Shown: piece after piece, positions 1-6,698 of the stretch
Layout: every line of letters starts with the position of its first letter
Position numbering within the stretch: the stretch's first letter is position 1
Origin: Christensenella sp. UBA7102
GTDB taxonomy: Bacteria; Bacillota; Clostridia; Christensenellales; UBA1750
Reading direction: 5' to 3'
Length of the DNA stretch: 27,182 nt
NCBI GenBank assembly: GCA_002492415.1
Contig: DKYK01000078.1
Span: 1-27,182, forward strand
Made by a program: the position numbers and the translations under genes
The notes under the pieces: generated by a model
What the model was told of the DNA's origin: nothing
The model's input: the letters and a program-made list of their open reading frames with translations, nothing else
Databases searched by the model: none

Positions 1-61
1 TACAAAAACCGTGTCATTGGCTCCGTGTCCCTTTCTTTTTTCCCGATGGACATTTCGAGAT

Positions 62-658
62 CTAATTTTCGTGGACCCAACGCAAAAAGGTATCCTGGGC
101 AATAAAAAGTTGACGGGCCGCCTCTCGCGAGGTGATTTTTTTGCACTCCCATTTTTCTTTGAGCGCCCAGAACTGCTCCGGTATGGGCTTTCGTGGCCTT
201 CCGAACCGCACCCCGCGCAGTCTGGCTGCCGCTATTCCCTCCTTCTGTCTTTGATGGATGTTTTCGCGCTCCGTCTGCGCCACATAGGACAGGATCTGCA
301 GAACCAGATCGGCCACAAAGGTGCCGGTCAGATCGTCGCCAGATTTTCTTGTGTCCAGCAGGGGCATGTCCAGCACCACCATATCCACTTGCTTTTCCTT
401 CGTAATGATGCGCCATTGCAGCAAAATCTCCTCGTAGTTGCGCCCCAGTCGGTCGATGGATTTGATCACCAGCACGTCGCCGGCGTGCAGTTTCTTCATC
501 AACTTCTGGTACTGCGGTCGGTTGAAATCTTTTCCGCTGAGCTTGTCCATGTAAATGCGTTTTTCCGAAACTGGAAAACTCCGCAAGGCGAGAAGCTGCC
601 GATCCTCGTTCTGTTCTTTGGTAGATACCCGGACATACCCATACGTTTTGCTATCCAT
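62..658 (-). CDS. Small serine recombinase (resolvase/invertase family)
   Basis: A site-specific DNA recombinase of 198 residues. The N-terminal resolvase fold starts YGYVRVSTKEQNEDRQ, with Ser12 as the predicted nucleophile that forms the 5' phosphoserine link to DNA. The segment KSIDRLGRNYEEI is the conserved second block, and YVAQTERENIHQRQKEGI fits the long helix leading to the DNA-binding part. The C-terminus (TSREAARQLFIAQDTFLRWV) looks like the helix-turn-helix of the family, so the protein appears complete. I chose ATG at 656-658 because GGAGG lies about nine bases upstream; a longer frame to 772 has no such site and does not match the family start. The gene sits alone next to degraded sequence, as for a transposon resolvase or prophage remnant. 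No transposase or recombination site is recognisable here, so its target is unknown. Confidence 0.9.
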   Translation of the reverse strand: MDSKTYGYVRVSTKEQNEDRQLLALRSFPVSEKRIYMDKLSGKDFNRPQYQKLMKKLHAGDVLVIKSIDRLGRNYEEILLQWRIITKEKQVDMVVLDMPLLDTRKSGDDLTGTFVADLVLQILSYVAQTERENIHQRQKEGIAAARLRGVRFGRPRKPIPEQFWALKEKWECKKITSREAARQLFIAQDTFLRWVHEN

Positions 659-907
659 TTGAGAAGACCTCCATAAAACTGTATTGGGTGCAGTGCCTGC
701 CCCCAGAACAATTTTAATGGATGTCTTCCCCTCTTTGCATCTTCTCGTCCATCCTCCGGGACGTATCCTCAATCGATTGCATCTGGCGGCCTGGAAAGCC
801 CTGGAACTTTGCGCATTTCTACATCGAATTTATCAAATGGCTCTTTACTTATTGTCAAATTCGATTCATAATAATATGGAAATCATTTCTGTCAGGAGGA
901 AACGGCG
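659..907. other. Divergent intergenic region between recombinase and murG
   Basis: This 249-base spacer lies between two divergently transcribed genes. It holds the recombinase ribosome-binding site at the left, and a promoter candidate plus the murG ribosome-binding site at the right. I see no further gene or repeat in it. Confidence 0.6.
844..872 (+). promoter_or_regulatory. Candidate sigma-A promoter of murG
   Basis: TTTACT (844-849) and CATAAT (867-872) are separated by 17 bases, 36 bases upstream of the murG start. An alternative pair, TTGTCA (852-857) and TATGGA (875-880), also has 17-base spacing but a poorer -10. Which is used cannot be decided from sequence alone. Confidence 0.45.
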
Positions 908-1975
908 TTGAAAAGAATCGTACTCACCGGCGGCGGCACAGCCGGCCACGTCACGGTAAATCTGGCCCTCATTCCGTACCTTCAGGCTTCCGGATGGGAC
1001 GTTCAATATATTGGTTCAAAAAACGGTATGGAGCGCGGACTCATCGAGCCGCTGGGCATTCCCTATCACGCGGTGGCAGTGGGAAAGCTGCGTCGCTATC
1101 TAGACTTGAAGAATCTCTCCGACCCCTTTCGGGTCATCCAGGGCGTGGGACAGGCGGCTGGTATCCTGCGCAGGCTCAAGCCCAACATTGTATTCTCCAA
1201 GGGCGGCTTTGTCTCGGTGCCCGTCATCTACGGCGCGGCGCTGAACGGCGTGCCCGTGGTGTTGCACGAATCCGATCTGACCCCTGGCCTTGCCAATAAG
1301 CTGTGCCTGCCCTTCGCCAAGGCCGTATGTACGACCTTCCCCGAAACGGCGAAGCTGATGCGCCGCGGCGTATACACCGGCACACCGCTCCGGGACGAGC
1401 TGTTTCAGGGCAGGAAGGAGCAAGGATTGGAGCGCTTCCAGCTCAAAGGCGATAAACCAGTGCTGATGGTCACCGGCGGCTCGTCTGGTGCGCAAGCGAT
1501 CAACGCTTGTGTGCGCGAGGCGCTGCCCCGGCTGCTGCCGGATTTTGACGTGCTGCATTTGTGTGGAAAGGGCAACCTCGATCCCTCATGCGATCCCTAC
1601 AGCGGATACAGCCAGGTGGAGTATCTCACTGACGGCATGAGCGACGCCTTCGCCTGCGCAGATCTGCTCATTTCCCGTGCAGGAAGCAATACGCTGTGTG
1701 AAATTCTTGCGCTCAAGAAGCCCAGTCTGCTCATTCCCTATCCCAAGGGCGCATCCCGCGGCGACCAAATTGAAAACGCCGCCTCCTTTGAAAAGCGTGG
1801 CCTGGCTCACGTGCTGGATCAGAGCCAGATGACCGCCGATTCGCTCGTCAAGTGCGTGCGCGATCTGTATGCCAGCAAGGACGCGCTGCGCACCCGCATG
1901 GACGCCGAACCCAGCGGCAACGGTCTGGACAAGGTGCTCTCCATCCTCACCCAGTACGCAAAGCCTGAAAAATAG
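908..1975 (+). CDS. murG: MurG, UDP-GlcNAc:undecaprenyl-PP-MurNAc-pentapeptide GlcNAc transferase
   Basis: This enzyme adds GlcNAc from UDP-GlcNAc to lipid I to make lipid II on the inner face of the membrane, the last cytoplasmic step of peptidoglycan precursor synthesis. The 355 residues are a normal length. The N-terminal glycine-rich loop TGGGTAGHVTVN, the segments FSKGGFVSVPV and HESDLTPGLANK, the second glycine loop VTGGSSGAQAIN and the UDP-GlcNAc-binding block LISRAGSNTLCEIL are all present. The HESD form (rather than HEQN as in E. coli and B. subtilis) matches the Staphylococcus aureus/B. cereus type. Translation starts at TTG 908, with AGGAGG eight bases upstream. The gene is on its own, away from the division and cell-wall cluster where murG often lies, so it may be a second copy; the window cannot show this. 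Confidence 0.93.
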   Translation: MKRIVLTGGGTAGHVTVNLALIPYLQASGWDVQYIGSKNGMERGLIEPLGIPYHAVAVGKLRRYLDLKNLSDPFRVIQGVGQAAGILRRLKPNIVFSKGGFVSVPVIYGAALNGVPVVLHESDLTPGLANKLCLPFAKAVCTTFPETAKLMRRGVYTGTPLRDELFQGRKEQGLERFQLKGDKPVLMVTGGSSGAQAINACVREALPRLLPDFDVLHLCGKGNLDPSCDPYSGYSQVEYLTDGMSDAFACADLLISRAGSNTLCEILALKKPSLLIPYPKGASRGDQIENAASFEKRGLAHVLDQSQMTADSLVKCVRDLYASKDALRTRMDAEPSGNGLDKVLSILTQYAKPEK

Positions 1976-2311
1976 GTATTTTTGCGATAAACACCGGGCC
2001 GTCACTCTATGTGCACTGTATGCACAATGCTCACCCCGGACACCCTCGAACATAAACACCTTTTTCTGTGTCATTTGAAGGTAGGTTCTACACCCGGGCT
2101 TGGAAGCAAAGCAGTGCTGGATGACTAGCCGGTCAGTACATCTGCCGGACGCCCCTACTTTTCCAAAGCTGCTAATAAACAGTTCATACAACGCCAAAAG
2201 TCTGATGCGGGTTCTCTCCGCATTGGACTTTTGTCATGTGTATATACTACATTTTTCAAAAAAGTCAAGTCCTTATATCCTCCCTGTTCAGATCGGGTAT
2301 GCAGGAGGTGC
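1976..2311. other. 336-base intergenic spacer
   Basis: No open frame here resembles a protein. The only clear structure is the hairpin at 2196-2232. Base composition is more AT-rich and mixed than in the flanking genes, which fits decayed sequence beside the pseudogene that follows. Confidence 0.5.
2196..2232 (+). terminator. Probable intrinsic terminator (bidirectional) downstream of murG
   Basis: A 15-base-pair stem (left arm 2196-2210, right arm 2218-2232, two wobble pairs) encloses a seven-base loop. The arm begins AAAAG and ends CTTTT, so either strand gives a stem followed by U residues. It lies 220 bases after murG, and may originally have belonged to a gene now lost between them. Confidence 0.6.
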
Positions 2312-2719
2312 ATGAACACGATCGAAACCAGCACGACCGCAAGAATCCGCCTGCTTGCATCATCCCGCCCCTCCCCAGCAATGCCGCCTCCCTACCCACC
2401 GACCTGACCAACCCGAATTGGGCGCAACGGCTGTGCGCCTGCTCAGCCTTTTGCTCGAGCGCTGAGACGCTGTGCAGCCTACTCGGCCTGTTCTATTATC
2501 TGGAGGAAGCCGCATTCTCCGCGCTGCTCGCATTCAACTCCCCGCCCCACAGGGCGACGGTACGCAGGCCGCACTGACAGCCGGCCCAGGAGAACCTGCG
2601 AAGGTCGTCTCCCCTATGCGCATATGGAGCGCCTGCTGGCGAACCACGGCTTCCGCATCTATGAGCATCTGGACGCCGCCGGCCCTGAAGAACAGTTCTT
2701 AATCATTTATTTACATTAG
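2312..2719 (+). pseudogene. Remnant of a class I SAM-dependent methyltransferase (TIGR00027-like)
   Basis: A normal start survives: AGGAGG followed by ATG at 2312, reading MNTIETSTTARIRLLA, then a stop at 2407. Recognisable pieces of the C-terminal half follow in other frames. These are SLLGLFYYLEEAAFSALL in the frame of 2401-2577, then PQGDGTQAALTAGPGEP in the frame ending at 2702, then PYAHMERLLANHGFRIYEHLD up to the stop at 2719. In order, these match my recollection of the putative leucine-carboxyl-methyltransferase-like family, where LLGLxYYL, AGEP and LLxxHGFxIYEHL occur near the C-terminus. The SAM-binding middle is missing: about 136 codons remain of a family usually near 270 or more. 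At least two or three frameshifts and an internal deletion are needed, so no functional product is expected. Its 3' end overlaps the esterase promoter. Confidence 0.72.
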
Positions 2720-2738
2720 CCGGGATCTGTGCTATACT
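2710..2738 (+). promoter_or_regulatory. Strong sigma-A promoter of the esterase pair
   Basis: TTTACA (2710-2715) and TATACT (2733-2738) are separated by exactly 17 bases. The first esterase starts 36 bases downstream behind AGGAGG. The -35 element overlaps the last codons of the methyltransferase relic. Confidence 0.8.
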
Positions 2739-2773
2739 GGTTCCATAAACAGACATAAGGAGGAAACCGTATC

Positions 2774-3565
2774 ATGGCACTGTTGCACGTTGATTTCTTC
2801 TCTGATGTACTGGGCATGTGCGCGGAGATGGATGTGATCCTGCCGGAGCAGACGCATGGGCAAATCGGCATGGAAGGCAAGCGTGGAGACGGAAAGTATC
2901 CAGTGCTCTACCTGCTGCACGGCATGAGCGACGATCACACCATCTGGCAGCGCAGAACCTCCATCGAACGCTATGCCGCGGACTACGGCATCGCCGTGGT
3001 GATGCCCTCAACCCAGCTGGGCTGGTACACCGACATGTATATGGGGCACAAGTGGTGGACCTACATCTCCCAGGAACTGCCCGCCATCTGCCGTTCCTTT
3101 TTCCCCTACATGAGCGATAAGCGCGAAGACACCTTCGCCGCGGGCCTGTCCATGGGCGGGTACGGCGCGCTCAAGTGCGGGCTGCTGGCGCCCGATACCT
3201 TCTCGGCCGTTGCGTCGCTCTCCGGCGGCGTGGACGCTGCGGACTGTGCGGATGCCGCGCCCGGCGATCCCCATGCGCAGCTTTGGATAGATATCTTCGG
3301 GCCCAAGGAGCAGATTCGCGGCAGTGAGAACGATCTGTTCGCTGTCGCCGAACGCCTGGCCCAGAATCATCCCGAAAAGATGCCCAAAATCTATATGTGG
3401 TGCGGCACGGAAGATTTTCTTTATGACCAGAATGTACGCATGCGCGACCACCTGTCGCGTCTTGGCTATTCACTGACTTACGAGCAAAGTCCTGGCGACC
3501 ATCAGTGGAAGTACTGGGATGCAAAGATTCAGACCGTGCTTTCCTGGCTGCCCATCAAGAAATAA
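2774..3565 (+). CDS. Alpha/beta-hydrolase esterase, EstA/FrmB-like (copy 1)
   Basis: A 263-residue cytoplasmic alpha/beta hydrolase of the esterase D/tributyrin-esterase group, with no signal peptide. The oxyanion strand LYLLHGMSDDH lies near residues 46-55. The nucleophile elbow GLSMGG places Ser126, CGTEDF carries the probable acid, and SPGDHQW supplies His243. Relatives hydrolyse short-chain acyl esters or S-formylglutathione; the exact substrate cannot be read from sequence. Translation starts at ATG 2774 behind AGGAGG. It is followed after 14 bases by a paralogue with which it shares the opening MAL-HV-FFS and the block HTIWQRRTSIERYAA. The pair forms a two-gene operon behind its own promoter. 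Confidence 0.9.
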   Translation: MALLHVDFFSDVLGMCAEMDVILPEQTHGQIGMEGKRGDGKYPVLYLLHGMSDDHTIWQRRTSIERYAADYGIAVVMPSTQLGWYTDMYMGHKWWTYISQELPAICRSFFPYMSDKREDTFAAGLSMGGYGALKCGLLAPDTFSAVASLSGGVDAADCADAAPGDPHAQLWIDIFGPKEQIRGSENDLFAVAERLAQNHPEKMPKIYMWCGTEDFLYDQNVRMRDHLSRLGYSLTYEQSPGDHQWKYWDAKIQTVLSWLPIKK

Positions 3566-3579
3566 GGAGGTAGAGCATC

Positions 3580-4395
3580 ATGGCACTCTTTCATGTCAAC
3601 TTCTTTTCGGAATCTCTGGGCATGTGCGTTGCGTGCGACGTGATCCTGCCCCAGCGCGCTACCAAGCAGATCGGCATGGCGGCAGTAGCCTCCGGGGACA
3701 AGCATCCCGTGCTGTGGCTGCTGCACGGCGCAAGTGATAATCACACCATCTGGCAGCGCAGAACCTCCATCGAACGCTACGCTGCACCCTTGGGTCTGGC
3801 GGTGGTCATGCCCAACGCACACCTGTCCTCCTATGCGGACATGAAGCACGGCGGCAAGTACTACACCTATATCTCCCAGGAGCTGCCTCGCATCATGCGC
3901 TCCATGTTCCCGCTGTCGGACAAGCGCGAGGAAAACTTCATCGCCGGCCTGTCCATGGGCGGCGCGGGCTGCATGAAAATCGGCTTGGCAAATCCGGAGC
4001 ACTATGCGGCGATCGGCTGCCTGTCCGCGGGCGCCGTCAATCGCAACGTCACCAACTCCCTGGATCCTGAGCGCGTCGCGCGCATGATGCGCACCTACGG
4101 CACCACGGATCTGTCCACCCTCAAGGGCACCGAGGAGGATGTGTTTGGCTCCGCGCAGCGCATACTGGACGAGAATCTGCCCCGTCCGCGCATCTTTCAC
4201 TCCGTAGGTTCGGAGGACTTTGTGCTCGCCTCCGCGCATGAGACGCGTGATTTCTTCCAGTCCCTGCCCGGCAATCCCTTCGATTACACCTATGAAGAGC
4301 ATCCCGGTGCACACACCTGGGAATACTGGGATGAACACATTCAGGATTTTCTGAAGTTCATCGCCCTCAAGCCCGTTGACAACATTCGCAACTGA
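3580..4395 (+). CDS. Alpha/beta-hydrolase esterase, EstA/FrmB-like (copy 2)
   Basis: The 271-residue paralogue of the preceding gene, with the same layout: LWLLHGASDNH near residues 45-55, GLSMGG with Ser125 as nucleophile, VGSEDF with the probable acid, and HPGAHTW with His245. It has AAGGAGG ten bases before ATG 3580 and lies 14 bases after copy 1, so the two are almost certainly translated from one message. The region after the nucleophile has diverged most: copy 2 has MGGAGCMK where copy 1 has MGGYGALK, and a different lid region follows. This suggests different acyl preferences, which is an inference. A GC-rich hairpin ends the unit. Confidence 0.9.
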   Translation: MALFHVNFFSESLGMCVACDVILPQRATKQIGMAAVASGDKHPVLWLLHGASDNHTIWQRRTSIERYAAPLGLAVVMPNAHLSSYADMKHGGKYYTYISQELPRIMRSMFPLSDKREENFIAGLSMGGAGCMKIGLANPEHYAAIGCLSAGAVNRNVTNSLDPERVARMMRTYGTTDLSTLKGTEEDVFGSAQRILDENLPRPRIFHSVGSEDFVLASAHETRDFFQSLPGNPFDYTYEEHPGAHTWEYWDEHIQDFLKFIALKPVDNIRN

Positions 4396-4403
4396 TCCAA
4401 ATA

Positions 4404-4443
4404 AACAGGCGCCCGCACGAAGCAATTCGCGCGGGCGCCTGTT
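4404..4443 (+). terminator. GC-rich hairpin ending the esterase operon
   Basis: A perfect 13-base-pair stem (4404-4416 with 4431-4443) has a 14-base loop. It starts nine bases after the stop codon of esterase copy 2. The U-tract is weak (GTTGCTGTATT), so termination is likely but not textbook. Confidence 0.6.
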
Positions 4444-4651
4444 GCTGTATTCATTTTCTCTCCTCAAGTTGGAGGACGCAGGTCCTCGTTTGTAAGGATG
4501 ATGAGGAACGCAGGGGATCGCTCCGGCTTTCCCGACGCGTTGGTATGCGTGCGGAACCTCTCGCTGCCCTCCGCTCGACCTCGTCGGTCTATCATTCCGC
4601 ATCGACCCGTTCCACATCAATCTTTCTGTTGCTTCTCCTGATGCGCATGAA
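4444..4651. other. Structured non-coding patch between convergent genes
   Basis: These 208 bases lie between the ends of two convergent genes. No protein-like frame was found. Small hairpins are visible: GAGGAC-GCAG-GTCCTC near 4472, GACC-TCGTC-GGTC near 4579 and an ACGC/GCGT pair near 4535-4551. It could be a dispersed repeat, a small RNA or decayed sequence. Confidence 0.4.
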
Positions 4652-5521
4652 TCATACGCGCAGGCCATCATGGGCGATGGCTACCGTCACGGGTGCATGC
4701 TCGTCCATGTAGCGTTGGTATGCGGCGTGATTGAAGCGCTGCACCTGGTTGATGTGCGTCATGTACACCATTGTATCTTTGGTGATAATGCCGTATTGCA
4801 GCATGTTCTCCAGCTGCGTGATAAAATTCTCCGCATTCAGGTGCGTGGCACGCGCGCCCTCCACATGCAGGTCGCCGAACGTGCCCTCCATCACCAGCAC
4901 CTGTGCGCGCGTATCCCGCAGCGTCTCCAGGTTCTTCTCACTGTACAGCCCGGTGTCCGCGGCATAGATCAGCCTGCTGCCATCTGCCTTGGTGAATACA
5001 TAGTTGAGCGCATGCTCGTCCCTGCCATGCGCCATGTGGTTGCTCTCGATGGTAAATACGTCCATTTCGCCCACCGCAATGTGCGTATAGGGCTTCACGG
5101 CGTGCAGCACCACCTTGCCCTTCTTGATGAGCGTCTCCAGCTCCGTCCCGCCGCGGGCATACACAGCGCGCAAAGCCGTCATGTAGCGCTGCACAAAGTC
5201 GCAGGCCGACTCGCTCAGGTAAATGTTCAGCGGTTTTTCGTCCCGCTGCGGCGTCATGGACAGCACCTCGATGTTGGAAAAGCAGAGGTGATCCTCGTGG
5301 CTGTGGGTGATGAATACGTTATCCACGTCGTATAACCGCGCGCCGTACATCTGCGCAGCTGCCAGCGCCTCAGGCCCAAAATCGATCATGTTGTGCGCAT
5401 CCATCAGCAGGCAGGAGCGCTTGCGCGGCGCCTCGCCCGTTTTACGAATGGATTCGCAGAATTCGCAGTTGCAGAAGGGATTGGGGTAGAGCTCGGCAGC
5501 TCCGGTTCCAAAAAACAGCAT
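4652..5521 (-). CDS. MBL-fold metallo-hydrolase, PhnP-like
   Basis: A 289-residue metallo-beta-lactamase-fold hydrolase. The metal-binding motif THSHEDH (His73, His75, Asp77, His78) is intact. Further ligand candidates are the His cluster of ESNHMAHG, the Asp of YAADTG and the late His of MTHINQ. Near the N-terminus FCNCEFC gives Cys17, Cys19 and Cys22, the CxCxxC zinc site known from PhnP, the cyclic ribose-phosphate phosphodiesterase of phosphonate breakdown. No other phosphonate gene is nearby, so the substrate is open; a cyclic phosphodiester is an informed guess. The start is ATG 5521, preceded by AAGGTGG at proper spacing; an in-frame GTG at 5533 is poorly placed because that site overlaps it. 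It has its own promoter. Confidence 0.85.
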   Translation of the reverse strand: MLFFGTGAAELYPNPFCNCEFCESIRKTGEAPRKRSCLLMDAHNMIDFGPEALAAAQMYGARLYDVDNVFITHSHEDHLCFSNIEVLSMTPQRDEKPLNIYLSESACDFVQRYMTALRAVYARGGTELETLIKKGKVVLHAVKPYTHIAVGEMDVFTIESNHMAHGRDEHALNYVFTKADGSRLIYAADTGLYSEKNLETLRDTRAQVLVMEGTFGDLHVEGARATHLNAENFITQLENMLQYGIITKDTMVYMTHINQVQRFNHAAYQRYMDEHAPVTVAIAHDGLRV

Positions 5522-5558
5522 GATATTCTCCACCTTTCGTTGTGTTTCTCACTTCTTT

Positions 5559-5587
5559 AGCATAGCCGCTGCGCATCTTCCTGTCAA
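5559..5587 (-). promoter_or_regulatory. Sigma-A promoter of the PhnP-like hydrolase gene
   Basis: Read on the minus strand: TTGACA (5587-5582), 17 bases, then TATGCT (5564-5559). It sits just after the terminator of the upstream DUF4870 gene and 37 bases before the ATG. Confidence 0.8.
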
Positions 5588-5598
5588 GTGCGGAGATC

Positions 5599-5636
5599 AA
5601 AAATCCGCCCCTTTGCACAGCCTGCAAAGGAGCGGA
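5599..5636 (-). terminator. Intrinsic terminator after DUF4870 gene 1
   Basis: On the minus strand a 14-base-pair stem (5636-5623 with 5617-5604, one mismatch) has a five-base loop and is followed by TTTTT (5603-5599). It lies 14 bases downstream of the stop codon. Confidence 0.85.
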
Positions 5637-5650
5637 CTCCCAGCATTGAT

Positions 5651-6037
5651 TTACCTGAGAATGCGGAAACCGCCGATGAGGGGCAGCTCCTTGGCCCTGC
5701 CCTGCGCCGCATTGATGATGCCGATGACCATCATCAGGAAGAGCGCAATGCCCACGAGCCAAGTCACGATAGTCCACAGTACGGACAGGAAGGTGACGCC
5801 GATCAGGCCAAAGATCAAGCTGACGATGCCCGAGACGATGCACCAGGCGACGTCCACGATCAGCAGATTGAGTCCCTGCGAGGCATGGTACTTGGCAAAC
5901 GGAGAATCCTTTGCCGCCAGAATGGGGACCAGCACCAGGATTCCTATGTAGGACAAAACGGCCATCAGTTTGTTGCCTTCGATGTCGCTCTTGCTATAGT
6001 AGGAAGTGGTGTCCGGCATATCCAGAATGTTTGCCAT
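5651..6037 (-). CDS. Small DUF4870-type membrane protein (copy 1)
   Basis: A 128-residue integral membrane protein. A short polar N-terminus is followed by hydrophobic segments at about residues 24-42, 54-83 and 86-108. The diagnostic block is YIGILVLVPILAAKDSPFAKYHASQ, shown here as pieces: YIGILVLVPILAAK then SPFAKYHASQG. That is the DUF4870 (TIC20-like fold) signature. The tail GRAKELPLIGGFRILR is shared with the neighbouring paralogue. No enzymatic motif is present and the function of the family in bacteria is not established. ATG 6037 has GAGGAGGAG upstream. It has its own promoter and terminator, although read-through from the upstream paralogue is possible. Confidence 0.85.
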   Translation of the reverse strand: MANILDMPDTTSYYSKSDIEGNKLMAVLSYIGILVLVPILAAKDSPFAKYHASQGLNLLIVDVAWCIVSGIVSLIFGLIGVTFLSVLWTIVTWLVGIALFLMMVIGIINAAQGRAKELPLIGGFRILR

Positions 6038-6083
6038 AGCTGCTCCTCCTCATTCAAGTGGTTTTCCACTCTTATTTGACATT

Positions 6084-6112
6084 ATTCTACCATATTTGTT
6101 TCTATTTTGCAA
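6084..6112 (-). promoter_or_regulatory. Sigma-A promoter of DUF4870 gene 1
   Basis: On the minus strand TTGCAA (6112-6107) and TAGAAT (6089-6084) are separated by 17 bases in an AT-rich stretch, 46 bases before the start codon. Confidence 0.75.
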
Positions 6113-6135
6113 ATATAAAATGAACAATATGTTAA

Positions 6136-6600
6136 TCAATGGTTGCGAAGGATATGGAACCAACCAATAAGCGGCAGCTCGCGCGCCCTGCCCTTGACGG
6201 CATTGACGATGCCCAGCACCGCAAGCACAATCAACGCCACGCTGATCAGCACGGAGAGGATCCAGAACACTCCGCTAACCACGCCACCCAGCACAGCGCC
6301 CATCGCAATGAGAACTCTACTTCCATCAATACGGTACAGCAGCGCCATCAGGCCTGAGCGCAACGCGCCCACAATGAGCTTGAGCACAAGAAGCGCCAGA
6401 TCTGAGACGATGCCCGCGATAAGCAGCACCAGCCCCTGGTTGGCGTGGAACCGGGCAAAGCGTGATCGCTTGACCAGGAAGATAGGGACGAGCACCAGTA
6501 TTCCCAGGTAGGACAATAGGGACAGCCGATTGTTCAGTTCGATGTCCTGGGGATCGAATTGCGCAGTGGTGTCGGGCGTGTTTATAAAATTTGCGGCCAT
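6136..6600 (-). CDS. Small DUF4870-type membrane protein (copy 2)
   Basis: A 154-residue paralogue of the next gene downstream. It has the same N-terminal pattern (MAANFINTPDTTAQF against MANILDMPDTTSYY), the same block YLGILVLVPIFLVKRSRFAR followed by FHANQG, and the same tail GRARELPLIGWFHILR. It differs by an extra segment of about 25 residues in the middle (ALRSGLMALLYRIDGSRVLI). Three or four membrane segments are predicted by eye. ATG 6600 has GAGGAGGAAAC upstream, and the gene has its own good promoter. No terminator is visible between it and copy 1, 98 bases away. Function is unknown; a membrane or envelope-stress role is only a guess. Confidence 0.82.
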   Translation of the reverse strand: MAANFINTPDTTAQFDPQDIELNNRLSLLSYLGILVLVPIFLVKRSRFARFHANQGLVLLIAGIVSDLALLVLKLIVGALRSGLMALLYRIDGSRVLIAMGAVLGGVVSGVFWILSVLISVALIVLAVLGIVNAVKGRARELPLIGWFHILRNH

Positions 6601-6641
6601 GTTGTTTCCTCCTCATTTTGGTCAACAGTATTTCCATTTCT

Positions 6642-6670
6642 ATTGTACCATTGCATAACGTTCTGTTCAA
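6642..6670 (-). promoter_or_regulatory. Sigma-A promoter of DUF4870 gene 2
   Basis: On the minus strand TTGAAC (6670-6665) and TACAAT (6647-6642) are separated by 17 bases. It lies between the serine hydrolase stop codon and the DUF4870 gene, 41 bases before the ATG. Confidence 0.75.
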
Positions 6671-6698
6671 ACGAATTCCGCCTCGCCCGAGGGATTTC

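Noticed and set aside
1..17. Possible start of another minus-strand gene at the left edge (ATG at 17-15)
   Set aside because: Only five codons are visible and the GGAG before it is only three bases away; too little to support a gene.
62..772. Longer recombinase frame starting at 772
   Set aside because: The extra 38 residues have no counterpart in the family, and the only good ribosome-binding site serves the ATG at 658.
3529..4671. Minus-strand open frame of 380 codons opposite esterase copy 2
   Set aside because: It runs antisense through a gene with an intact catalytic triad, has no ribosome-binding site or domain, and resembles other shadow frames in the window.
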